Part shown: piece by piece, positions 12,608 to 23,453 of the stretch
How positions within the stretch are numbered: position 1 is the stretch's first letter
Layout of the letters: each line of letters starts with the position of its first letter
Source of the DNA: Selaginella moellendorffii
Lineage: Eukaryota > Streptophyta > Lycopodiopsida > Selaginellales > Selaginellaceae
NCBI RefSeq assembly: GCF_000143415.4
Contig: NW_003314265.1
Location: 3,406,443 to 3,470,442, forward strand
Length of the DNA stretch: 64,000 nt
Direction: 5' to 3'
Notes under the pieces: generated by a model
The model's database searches: none
What the model saw: only the letters and a program-made list of their open reading frames with translations
Told to the model about the DNA's origin: nothing
Program-made: the position numbers and the translations under genes

Positions 12608-13202
12608 CCCTTAAACCCTAAGAAGAAGGAGTTAAAATTACCAACATTAGAACCCACAAAAATTTGTGTGTATTTTCTTCTTTTTGAATGAGAGTGCAAA
12701 TGAAGATTCATAAATTCTAGACAATATGCTATGACAAACCTCTCAAGAATGTATTTTAGAAAAGAACTAAATCTTTCTTATATATGCAATAGGCATACAT
12801 GAATGATTGTTTTTTTTCCTTTCAAATAGTTATATGGCTTTATATAGAAATTTATTTCAAATTTAATAATTTTTTAATTTTGACAAATCTGACATTTACT
12901 AGCTAGAAAGTATAGAATACAAATTTAAGGAAGTGACAAGAATGCTTTTTCTACAAACATCTTATTTTATATTGTAATAAACATCCAATTATGGCATGTA
13001 GTAAATATTTAAATTGTTAAGACAAGAAGTGTCATTTAGAACATTTTTATCTATATAATATTTAGAGAGTTATGAAATTATTAAGTTCACTATAACTTTA
13101 ATATTTTAAAGTTTTTAATGTTTGTATTAAATTAAAATTGAAACTTGAGCTCAACTCACGAGCTTAACTCTTCAACTCGTGAGCTCAAATATGGTCCACA
13201 CT
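12608..13202. mobile_element. Terminal region of MULE-A with terminal inverted repeat
   Basis: Read on the minus strand, this stretch is collinear with the left end of MULE-B (38,541-39,115). It contains the start of the small zinc-type gene, AT-rich subterminal DNA, and the end sequence with repeated GAGCTCACGAGTTGA motifs followed by GGTCCACACTC at 13,192-13,202. The corresponding MULE-B end is GGGCGCGGACC. The opposite end of MULE-A is not in the window. Confidence 0.8.
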
Positions 13203-13693
13203 CTCTCCTAGCATTCTATTTTGTTTTCTGTTTAGTTTTTTTGTCTATCTCTACCTTATTATTTCTTTTTTTTTCTTGTTGAAGAGGTGGGAAAGATTAG
13301 TTTGCATATGAACCTATGTCTCCCCACCTTCATTTTTCCTAGAGGTGAGATTTTTTGGTTTCTTCTTGTTTTTGGGGGTGAGATCTCTATATTTTAAAAA
13401 ATATAGAGAGATAAAAATATTAATTCTTGTGCAAACTAACATCTTCAAGGTTTTTTCTTGATTTTAAGGATTTGATGGGGCATTTTTTGTGAAAACAAGA
13501 GGGTGGAAGATGTTGATTCTTGCGTAAACTAACTTCTCCTATATTCTTGTCTTATTTTTCTTTTTTCTTGAGGCCTTCTCAATCTTAAGAATTTATGTTT
13601 TTTGAATTTTAAAGAGGTAGGGTGAGGTTGGTTCTCACATGAACTGACTTCTCTTAGTGACTTGTGTTTTATTTTCTTTGCATTTTATGTAGT
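13203..13693. other. Flank between MULE-A and element C
   Basis: T-rich DNA with three or four diverged units of the form GAGGTGGG...TTGGTTCTTGCATGAACTAACTTCTC. When element C is removed, this stretch joins 23,482 and leads into the decayed gene at 23,500, so it may be that gene's upstream region. No gene is seen. Confidence 0.4.
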
Positions 13694-13717
13694 AAGCTCT
13701 ATTTTGTTAAAGTGGGA
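13694..13717 (+). repeat. Left terminal inverted repeat of element C
   Basis: 24 bp starting AAGCTCTATTTTG and ending AAAGTGGGA. It is the exact inverse complement of 23,454-23,477 and is preceded by TAGT. Confidence 0.9.
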
Positions 13718-14353
13718 TTTATTCAGTAAAATGGGACTAGGTACAAATTTTCAAGTATTTGAAAATGACATGAAATTATATGTTTTTTGTCCAGGGGCTA
13801 GACATATCTGGGGCATGGTGACTAGCGCGGTGACTTTGTGTCCAGACTGAGTCCATCTGGTTGTATAATAACTCTTATTGTCAAGGTGAACAAGCCGAAT
13901 CTGAAGCTAAAGAAGAGCGATGGCATGCGCGCACATACTATTTGTTTGTTCATTGAGCTTGTGGTGAGCTTTCCAAGATGAATGTCATTCCTATTAGCCA
14001 CACATATAACTTAATGGTGAGAACATTTAGATATTATTCAATGTTATCTTTTTCTAACAAATCTAATTGTGAAGGTGTAGCAAGAGGCATTGCTAGTCTG
14101 GAGAAGTCATTTAACTCATTTGACCCTTAGTGTATTTTCATGAAACTAAATAACATTCATATTATTAAGAAATTTCTCTAGTACCTTTTTTTTACGACAT
14201 AGAGGCTTGCATTTCTTTCAAAGGTGATTTAGTAAAAGGCCTGAGGGCACATGCCATTCTATTTCTCAGACCGGTATTAAGATATACTAGTGCAAAGGGA
14301 AAAAGATATTTGGTGATCAAGTAAATGGCATGAGGGCACACGCCATTATAAGC

Positions 14354-14611
14354 CTAAGCGCTAGTGGACACCTCTTTTTTGGTACTCTCAGCGGTACTAT
14401 CATCCTTCTCCAGGTCAGTTGTTTTGCTTTGGATTGTTGTCTCTGACGTTACTGGGGCGTTCTCGATAGTTGTTAATGTTGCCATTTGTTCAGAAAAATG
14501 ATCACCTGGAGTATAGTACGGGGAGTTTAGAAGACTTATATATTCTACATCTTCACCTATCTCCTTCTCCGTCTCCTTTTCTGCCTCACTTACAGATTTT
14601 GTGCTTGCCAT
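14354..14611 (-). CDS. 85-aa SPYYTPG protein (element C copy)
   Basis: Start ATG at 14,609-14,611; the frame is also open upstream, but similarity to the MULE-B copy begins near this Met. The protein is polar, with an acidic and Lys/Glu-rich N-terminal half, then YISLLNSPYYTPG, then NAPVTSETTIQSK and a Ser/Thr/Lys-rich tail (DSTAESTKK). The same ordered motifs occur in an 82-aa protein near the right end of MULE-B (49,631-49,879). No domain is recognised and no membrane segment or zinc ligands are visible. It lies downstream of the transposase on the same strand, 0.66 kb from the left TIR. Shared residues between copies in unrelated elements argue for real coding. Function unknown. Confidence 0.7.
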   Translation of the reverse strand: MASTKSVSEAEKETEKEIGEDVEYISLLNSPYYTPGDHFSEQMATLTTIENAPVTSETTIQSKTTDLEKDDSTAESTKKEVSTSA

Positions 14612-15324
14612 GAGAACGCTCTTCACCCTAAAATATGGAGTTCGTTGTGTTATAAAAGGAAACCAACACACACGCTGCAAGGGAATGATGGTACATAAAG
14701 CATGTAAGCCCACAATATGGGTTTATGTGCCATTAATATGGGCCACATGCCATATTATTAGATTTATGCACGTGTGATTGGTAAATGCATATGTCACATC
14801 ATCTTTGTTTTACCTCACACACTATATCAGGCCTAATGAACCATATCACATGTGTGCACATGCTATATATATGGAGAAGTATTATGCAAGGATAGAAAAA
14901 TTCAATGCATGATTGTGGAGAGCAATGGCATGAAGCCACATGCTAAATAACATTTTAGAGAAAAAATTAAAATAGAAACATGCAAACAGTACTGAGTGGA
15001 CCAAGACTTAGAAGTGCACAATTGAATGAGGTATTTCTAATAAATATCTCACTCACCTCATATAGGAATGGCTACCACTCTCAAATGGCGTATCGCCTCA
15101 TGCCATCACCTCGCAATTTGTTATAACAATCCGATGAATTCATATTCGGCTTGTTCACCTTGAACTTTAAGTAAGATTTGCTAGAACAACTAAGAATTTA
15201 TACTTGTTATTTGTATCATCTCACCTAGGAATGGCATAAGGCCACATGCCATCACGCCTCCTCTGATTCAGATTCGGATTGTTCACCTTGAAATAAAATA
15301 CATTAGAAACTTAGTAAAGGAATA

Positions 15325-18150
15325 TTAATGAATCTCACCTTGAACCCGGGTTATAAATGCTCTTGCTGCATCTCTTGCATGGTCTGGCAAGGTGATGGTG
15401 GCACTCTGCTTCCGCATCCAACCATGCACAACATTATCCACCGATATGCTCATGCTGGGATCCCTTGGATTCAGCACCCATCTCTTTTCTAGGCAATCCT
15501 TCGTATATCCGGAACTTGGTTTGAACCACTCCACAGTTACATTGAAGGAGTTAGTTTCCGCGTCCTCCTCTGCATCAGTGATGCAGCGCCCCACCCATAT
15601 CATTTGTTTTTTATTACTAGGTCTGACAAGCACGACCATTCCTTTGCAGACCTGTACTAGATTGAATGCTGAATCCGGCTTCTTGTTCCTCGGCCCACAA
15701 TAGTGATCCTCAACATCGTTATCTGTCACTGCATTTCCAGAGGACATTGTTCCACTACTATCTGGTGCTCTGGGTTCTGGCCAAAAGGACTCTTCCAATT
15801 CTTCATATACAACCGGCCCATTTTGGATAGTAGATATAATCTTCTCCCAGTATTCGAGCAAAGGCTTGCACCTTTGAAAATAGGATTCTCCACCAAACAC
15901 CAACCCCCTCTTCCAGAAGGCAATATGCTATCTAATCCCGGCCACTATACTTTCCTGGTCTTTGAGTCCATCCGGGTGCATCGGCCGTGGGGAACCCTGA
16001 GGAATCATAGGTTCCCCAGTTATGGGATCTCTCTTGAAGAGTTCAATGCCGTCCACTGGCAGCCACACTGTGTCCCATTCTCTCATCTTGTACCTCATCA
16101 CTGGAGCACCGTCACGCATGCTGAAATGAAACTGAAGAGGCTTGGAGTGGCCAATCAACGTTTCGGATCCGTCCCTGATGTAGCCTCTTACAAACCCCTT
16201 AAATTTTGGAACCTCTGTCACAAGTGCAGCTTCAACAGTGCCTTTGATGTAATTTTCGAATTCATCGTAGAGTTGTGGGAGGGTGAGGACATTGGATCGC
16301 CGGAGGGACTCTGCCAGGTGATTGAACATGGCATCGACGTCTTCATGAGTGTGCCCAACCATGAGAAAGCCAAGTGTAACCGTTTCAAATATGCCTTTAG
16401 CAACAAGCATCGCCAAGTACGCGAAGACGTACATGTTTTTGTTCTCACTGCCAGCATTGTCTGTTTGGAGCAAAAGATGGGGTGGAAGGCCACATCGGCC
16501 GCAAGAACTTCCTTGAGATTCTGCTTCGTTTGGATGAGGCTGTGCATTCACCGAGCGACCAGCCTCATCGGAATGGCATGAGGCCTCACATGATAACCCT
16601 ACAATCTGACGGCCAACATATTCACTGGGATGGCATGGGGCCCCACCTGATACTGCAAGCCTTTGCTCCTCCTCCAGCTGAACCCTGTATGGGGTTTGAT
16701 CGACAAGGGCCTTATGCAAGGGTTGGCCGTTCAGCTCAGTCTGCACACTTTGCAGAGACCTTAAGTGTTTTGCTAGGAACGCAATCATCATGTTTGCACC
16801 CCCGCCACCCCATAAAGGTACAAAGAAGTTCCCATAGTTCTGGGCACCATGCCCATGAGCGATTATGCCAAATAGAGACACAGGCAGCTGCATGGATGAA
16901 GAGATTGCCTTGGGGGCAGGATTGAGTCGAGGTAAGCACGTCTTTTTCTGGTCCATTTTGTCGTGGATGATGCAGAGGTAAGAGTCAGGTCTCTCCATGG
17001 AGAGAATCCTGTTATGATAATATGCAGTCCTGCAGCTTCTCTGCTCGATGTTGTGGTCGAGCCGCCTTCTAACCAACGTCTCTCGCTCTTGAGCGATGCA
17101 AGAATTCTTCGACAAAGCCATTTTGATAGCAGTGCACTCGTCACACTTTGAAAAGCTGGAGTACTTTCTTATACTCACATCCCTGAACCTGTTGCTCCAC
17201 AATCTACTAAATCTAGATTGGCTCAGCTTCTTGTAGCCATTACTCTAGAGTTCCCGATTCACATCTTCCAATATGGCCCCCTTGGTATACATGGAAGGGA
17301 GAACTTGTTGGGTGTCTCATGTTCCATCTTCCAAGAGGCGGGTTTTATGTGGTTGCTGCTTGCTACATGTCTCGACAAACCTCTTGAAGATTGCCTCTCC
17401 ATATACAACATGACCCCTGGTTTTGTGAGTACCGTCGTTCCCATGGACTGCCTGTTGAACCCTTTGTTCCTCGAACTCAGTTTTGATTCTGTAGAATGTG
17501 GTTCAAGGGACTCCATAAATGATTCTCCATGCCTTCATGTAGACCAAACCCCTCTGGAAGACCATGCCCCCCACCTGATGTTCTGAAGCATCAACAGATG
17601 ACCGTAATGCCTCATACACAAAATTGCGAGCTACCTTCCAGGACAATGTCTTGTATCTTGCTCTCTCCTCTTCAATAGCATCCCAATCAGCATGTTGACA
17701 GCACCTCCTCTTGCAACAAGCAACTGTCGAGACCATTCGAACCTCCATCGCCATTTTCTGCCTTTTCGGTTCGTTGCTCAGATCCCTTTGGCTACGCTTT
17801 AGGAAGGTGTACTTTTTTTTCCCATGAGGAGATGTTCTGTCATTAGTTGTAGTGGTGTTTGATTGTGAATCCTTCACATTCTCAAACACTAAGTGCCTCA
17901 ATTTCCACCACACAATGCTTCCAATAGTCAGACTGTTTTCTTCTGTGTCAACAACCTCTAAAATCGCAACTCCAATATCATCCCAGCCCAATTCTTGATT
18001 AGCAACCGCATCTCTTGGATCGACAACTGTGGCTAAGCCCTCAGCTACCACCTCCCCCTCGAGGTTATTTGGAAACACCTTTGCCTGAATCCATGTAGCA
18101 CGGTTCTTAAGATCCACGGAGGGAATATGCGTCGCACTTGCGGAGGCCAT
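15325..18150 (-). pseudogene. Element C transposase, RNase-H-fold, four in-frame stops
   Basis: One reading frame of about 940 codons runs from ATG 18,150 to the stop at 15,325. It is broken by TGA at 17,503, TGA near 17,310, TAG near 17,240 and TAG at 15,928. In order there are a helix-turn-helix-like segment (IIYGVP, stop, TTFYRIK), a Cys pair (KCDECTAIK), a first acidic site (CIIHDKMDQKK), a second (LLLQTDNAGSENKN), a third (GHTHEDVDAMF), and a C-terminal barrel-like region (VVLVRPSNKKQMIWVGR...VEWFKP). The D, D and E/D spacing fits an RNase-H-fold transposase, possibly of the plant/animal DUF7869-like group; this is from motif memory. No intron is needed. Two palindromes (16,573; 16,630) lie in coding sequence between the first and second acidic sites. 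Confidence 0.75.
16573..16651. repeat. Two 22-bp palindromes inside the transposase frame
   Basis: Copies at 16,573-16,594 and 16,630-16,651 have intact left half-sites (ATGGCATGAGG, ATGGCATGGGG) and decayed right halves. They are translated in the minus-strand frame as part of a low-complexity stretch (SCEASCHSDEAG). Confidence 0.75.
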
Positions 18151-20384
18151 TCTGAAAGTGCAGAAAAGAAGTTAAGACCATATAAAAAATGATTGGAGAA
18201 TGGCCTAAATCATAACATACCAAACAACCTCAATAGCATAAGGCCACATGCTATTAACACCCACGTGAAATTTCGCATTCACAAAATTGGCATGAGGCCT
18301 CATGCCATCTTGATAAACACACAGCTACATGCAGGTAAAGAAACTATTGGCAATATGCTAGTGATGAACTTGCAAGCCCCAAGATGGCATGAGCCCTCAT
18401 ACCATTAGTGGTACCGTAGCGCCGCTCGCACCACTGCAACTGCTCGTAGCGCCGCTCGCACAAACTGCCATTCGCATAAACTGCCGCTCGCAATGGCGCT
18501 CGCAATGCCGCAACCGCTCGTAGACGCATAAACCACAGCTCACAACGCCGCTTACACAAGCAGCGCTCACTGCACTCAGTGGAACCAAGAACATGGCGCA
18601 CAAAAATGATAGACCTAGGAATGAGTTCGAGAATTCAAAAATAACACACGCTTGAACATCACATCAAATCCTCTGACAAACTAGATCTTATGATTCCTTT
18701 GACAAATTTCAAACTGAGTAGCTTCTAGACTTTGCTGTCGAACGTTGAACTTTGTCACATCATGTCCTTGCCTCGATCCAGCTGTGCCATGTCAGTGATT
18801 CGAACTTTGCCATGCCATGTCAACGATCCGCGCCAAGATTATTCGCCGTGTAAAGGAATAATTATGCTGTGTGTATACGTCCATTTATGGCAATATAAGG
18901 CCACACGCCATTCAAAGAATAATGCTAGTCGAGCATTTTTTGGTGCATTTTTGGGTTCAAAATTGCATGAGCCCACACGCTATAAAGTTTACCTGTACCA
19001 AAAATAGAAACAGCTTTATTTACTTGGGAATTTAAGTGGTTGAGGCATTTTTAAACTTACAAACACATGCCCTACTTACATTCCTTTGGTTGCTTAAAAT
19101 TCAAAAACATTAAAAACCTTTCTTTTTGCATTTTCAATGTTTTCAATTATGGTTTTTGATTTTCGCAGGACCAGCCTAGTAATCTATTTGCATCCCGTCA
19201 AGTTTATAGCTAGCTTTCATTTGTCCCCTTCGCTAGCCTGAGATACATTTGCTCGGCATCTGCCTCTTACAGGATTTGCCCAGAAAGTGCATCTTTCTTC
19301 ACGCAGCATTTGCCACATGTTTAGGGTTTAGGGTTTAGCAATTCAGTAGCTTGATAAACATGCAAATACAGAACTTGATGCAAAATCCTTTCATATGTCA
19401 CAATGCCCCTAGGACCATAAACACATTTCAATAGAGAGGGTCCTTTCATTTCATAACTCCTTACGTAGATCTTGGTGAAACCAGAGTTAGTGAAGTTGGT
19501 TTCTTGTGATCCCGCATCTGATTGTGATGTCCCTTTGCAGTGTTGATGGAAAGGTCAATGCACACCAAACTATAGAATCTTAGAGCAAAGTAACGGTCGG
19601 ATCTATGGCAAATGCCCCTGAAACATTGTAAGGCTCGTGTGGTCTCATGTGGTGTCCGATCGAGATGCTTCTTTGCAGGGTCATCAAGAAGGACATTGTA
19701 TACCATTCTTTATTTAGTTGAACATCTGGCATTTTTGGAAATACAAGATGCTTTGGAATATCCAATCATGCATGGTATAAATATAGCGAGGGTATTAAAT
19801 GATATCCCAATCATGATCTTTCTTTTGGATTTCGCGTGCATGCAGTCTGAGGAATGATGACGTTGCGGATTTCTTTTGGATTTCACATGCATGCATGCGC
19901 GCGGCGATCCAGAAATTAATGGTGGCGCCCAAGTCCGAGGAATGATGACGTTGCGGGATTACCAACCGTCGTGACATTTCGCGCGTGTGATGTTAGGTTT
20001 TGCATTTTGCTTCGTACTCGCGCTCGCACACTCGCGCTCACATCGCGCTCCCACTCGCGATCACGCTCACATTCGCGCTCATCTACCTTCTCTACAGGTT
20101 TCTCGTGTGCATCGGCGTCCACTCGCGCTTGCATCACACTCGCGCTCGCATCGCGCTCGTGTGCATCGGCGTCCACTTCAAGACACACCCAGTTTGTAAC
20201 TTCGCCGCCAACTCCGCTGCCCACTCCGCCACCCACACGCAGCCCACTCGGCGTCCCGGGAGATTTCAGCGCCACTCTCCAACTGTAAGTGGCAGAGTAG
20301 CCTTGCTGCTACGATCCGCTGCACACACAGTGCACATTTGCCAGCGAGTCCGGCCTCGATTGTCACGCCTCCATTCGGCTTCAA
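18151..20384. promoter_or_regulatory. Divergent intergenic region of element C
   Basis: This 2.2-kb region separates the minus-strand transposase start from the plus-strand HAD gene start. It holds five palindrome copies (18,233-18,983), a GC-rich block of repeated CGCTCGCA-like octamers at 18,414-18,580, a plant-telomere-like TTTAGGG stretch at 19,318-19,338, and a second CGCTC-rich block at 20,020-20,170 before the plus-strand start. No convincing gene lies inside. A regulatory role is inferred from position only. Confidence 0.5.
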
Positions 20385-20412
20385 ATGGTAAGTCTTTTAG
20401 GCCAAGTAGAAA

Positions 20413-20434
20413 ATGGCATGAGGCCACATGCCAT
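20413..20434. repeat. Palindrome copy in intron 1 of the HAD gene
   Basis: This copy matches the consensus half-sites exactly: ATGGCATGAGG then CCACATGCCAT. Two more follow in the same intron at 20,490 and 20,550. Confidence 0.85.
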
Positions 20435-21918
20435 TCAGTAGCAACATTGGCATGCACCGATTGGGCTCTCAAATGCAGTCCGATTACAGATGGCGTGTAG
20501 CCTCACGCCATCTTAGGATGCAGCCTCAAGACATCTGATGCAGTGGTGAATGGCATGTGACCTCATGTTATTTTCAGCTGCTAGCTTTTCATCTGTCAGC
20601 TCTAATTGTTGTGCATTTCTAAACAGGCGAGGAATTGCGTTCTTCTTCCAGCCACTGTCAATGTGGATGCAGAGAAGGGGGAGGAGCTCATCAGTTGGAC
20701 TTTCGGGATGGAAGGCGAGGATCTGAGGCTGTACAACACAAATGGTGGGAGAAAAGAATGCATGGGGATCATCATCCAAGTGACAGACACTCCATGCAGT
20801 TCCATGCAAGAATATGGACTAGCACTTGTGGTAGAGACAGCGTCCGCCTTCAAGATCCACCTTGCACATCCCAGCAGCTTTCCGGAGGGGGGCAGCGGCT
20901 ATGAGGAATTCCTAGAGGGAGCTAGGGAGAGGTTGTCTAGGAGGCCCACAATTTCAAAGACGCTATGGGTCTATGAAGATCACATCGAATCCACGGACCT
21001 CACCTACGGCGATGTTCAAAAACTATATTCCAACATTGAGCCGTTGAGAGTGACTCCAGTTCGCGAAGCGAAGGGGAAGGGGGTCGATCTGGAAACTACC
21101 CCGAAGCAGAAAAGGGTGGTCAAGCTCAAGCCGACGTCCGACTCTCCTGCTCCAAAAAAGAAGCTACTCGGTGATGCCATTGCCTCGGGTTCGAACACTA
21201 CACCGATGGCCAGCCTGAGGTGGCCAAAGAGCAGCGGAGGAAGGTCATACAAGACAAACCATCAGGTAAATAATAGTACATCCATTCCTAACCTTTTACC
21301 ATTTCTAATATTGTCCATGTAGGTCGCAGAGCAAATGGTAAATAGAGATTATTCAGTTGAATTAAGATACAAACTCTAGCCTTTAGTGTCGAGGAAGGAT
21401 AGTGCCAAGCAAAGGTCAAAACGTATGTCCAATCCTTCAGAATCAGCAGTGCGCCCAAGTGATATCGGTCTTAGTTCCTCAATAGCAGTTGATGGTAAAT
21501 ACAGTATAGTCGATTCAATGTGCTAATGAGTTTGTTTTTAGTAGCACGGGAGGATACCATCTCAATCGAAGGGAGATATTTGGACATGCATATGGATCCG
21601 CCAGTGGACTCTACTTGCCTGCAAGAGTCATCAGAGCTGGTGGAGGCTACTATCCATATCAACGCCAAGCAAGCTGACCACGCTCCACTTGATGCTGCCC
21701 ATACCACTGAGTCAATCTTGTCCACGTATCCAATTGATGGTGACCAGGCACCATTGGACCCGCATGAGGCCACCCCAGCCGCCGAGCCGGTCGTATCCTC
21801 ATTTCCAACGGACTCAACGTGTGCCCAATCGTCTGACTACGCACCGTTGGAACCTCCCTACACCGCCCCTGCTGCCTGTTCGGTCATGTCCACTTTGCCA
21901 ACGGAGGCACTAGCTGAA

Positions 21919-21940
21919 ATGGCGTGTGATCACACGCCAT
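21919..21940. repeat. Perfect 22-bp palindrome in a HAD gene exon
   Basis: ATGGCGTGTGA is followed by its exact inverse complement. It is translated as MACDHTPS; the neighbouring copy at 21,994-22,015 reads MACAHTPS. Both lie in the same phase of the 75-bp coding repeat. Confidence 0.9.
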
Positions 21941-23453
21941 CGAAACCACCCCATCCCACTGTTGAGCCAGTTGTACCAGAGTCTACAGCTGAAATGGCAT
22001 GTGCCCACACGCCATCGGATGCGATTGACCCCATATTGCAGAGGAGAGTATTTCCGCCCTTCACGTTTCCTCGACCAAAACCCTCTCAACAACCATTGGG
22101 AGCACCATTCGCTAATATTGTAGATGGTAAAATTGACTTGTACCATTTTTTATGCTGATGCATTTCATTTTAGAGTCACGGCGAAGGTACTGTATTGTTT
22201 TTGATCTGAACGGTGTCCTTTTCTCTCATGAGCGTGGCTCGTCCTCGAATGTCACTGCACCCTCCAAAGCCTGCGGTCGCAAGTTGGTCAAAAGAGACAG
22301 ATTCACATTAATCACACGGGAGAAACTGTGGGATCTAATAATGACATGCGACACTTAAAACAGAGGGCCGGGTTCAATTTGCAATTGGGAGTTTGGACAT
22401 CCATGATGCGCCACAATGTATTAACATTGCTACAGATGATGCACGATCAGACGCGAGTAATATTACCATTTGACTTTCTCCTAACGCAGGAGGATTGCTT
22501 GACTATGGTCCATGTGAGGGGTAACAAGCCCATCTTCGTCAAGCCAGAGGCTGTAGTGATGAACCGGACTGCTAGGTCAAGTGAAATCCTCATCATCGAT
22601 GACTCGCCGATTAAAACTGCAGCGAACACGCACACATATGCAGTGCACCCCATCTCTTGCAATATGGAAACTAGGGAGAAGAAACCGTATGTTCTGGGGG
22701 ACCTTGCAAAACGGCTTGGAGCGATGGTGATAGAGAACCGGCCAGTCCAGGAGGTGGCTGCAGAAATCAACCAAATGGCAGATGGAACGGTATATCAGAA
22801 GCCATTTGATCGGACAGACACCAGTCACCATTTATGGCATGTATATTGTCTAGCCAAGCACTATCCGCATCTCCATAATCTGCTCAACCGGATGGGTTCT
22901 TCGACCACTGAACATGAGCGTGGACGTATTAGAGAAGAGATGGCATTACTATTGGGTTTAAATCCTGATAGTGTGGAGAGTGATGAAATTCCAAGATTAT
23001 TGTATCGGCGTTGGAGGCAAAAAATAACAGTTTGAGATGGCATGTATTTATTTAAAAATGTAACTTATTATAGCATAGGGTTCCATGCCATTGTATTAAT
23101 ATTAAAAGACAATTCTTTGAGAGGATTTGCATTATACTAGAAGTGTTACAGCATGTTATTGGAAGTCTACGAAGTTGTTTTATTAATAAGGGGAAAGTAA
23201 AGATTGAATGGGGACTTGGGCTCCACCTAGACTCGGAGCAACTGAGCCAATATTAAAAGGATGGAAAGAAATTGGACGACGATGACAAGGAGAAGAGAGA
23301 GGTGAAGCAGTGGCAGGGGGAGGAGAAGTGGTTGAGTAGACATTTCCTTGTTTAAAATAAAATGGCATGTGCCTCAATGCAGTTGAATTTTGTTATATTT
23401 ATATACTATATAAAGATTTGGAAACCTTATTTTACAAGTGGGATAATGACAAT

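Larger units (their letters stand above)
20385..23035 (+). pseudogene. Element C FCP1-like HAD phosphatase-fold gene, six exons, one frameshift
   Basis: Predicted exons are 20,385-20,387 (only the ATG), 20,627-21,265, 21,323-21,337, 21,380-21,494, 21,542-22,126 and 22,174-23,035, all with GT..AG junctions and consistent phase. A missing base between about 22,312 and 22,335 breaks the last exon. The N-terminal 215 residues match nothing I know. The middle is a degenerate repeat of about 25 residues (APL..P..., PVVSS.PT). The C-terminal part has HAD motifs: I, CIVFDLNGVLF (DLN in place of DLD, a variant found in some plant FCP1-like proteins); II, LGVWTSM; Lys in FVKPEA; and III/IV, ILIIDDSPIKTA. 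Such domains dephosphorylate proteins; activity here is uncertain. It is divergent from the transposase. Confidence 0.78.
13920..23383. repeat. Dispersed 22-bp palindrome family (21 copies) confined to element C
   Basis: The unit is two 11-base half-sites, ATGGCATGAGG and its near complement CCACATGCCAT. Starts are 13,920; 14,236; 14,325; 14,732; 14,925; 15,085; 15,231; 16,573; 16,630; 18,233; 18,287; 18,384; 18,887 (25 nt); 18,962; 20,413; 20,490; 20,550; 21,919; 21,994; 23,070 and 23,362. The outer bases (ATGGC and GCCAT) and central GCC vary least, and paired changes often keep the palindrome (A-to-G at position 6 with CACGCCAT opposite). Copies fall in spacers, in the first intron of the HAD gene (three), in its fifth exon (two) and in the transposase coding region (two). 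I found no copy outside element C. Confidence 0.85.

Noticed and set aside
13920-23383. CRISPR-like interpretation of the regularly recurring palindromes
   Set aside because: Spacing is irregular (35 bp to over 1 kb), the host is a plant with spliced genes, and copies lie inside coding sequence.
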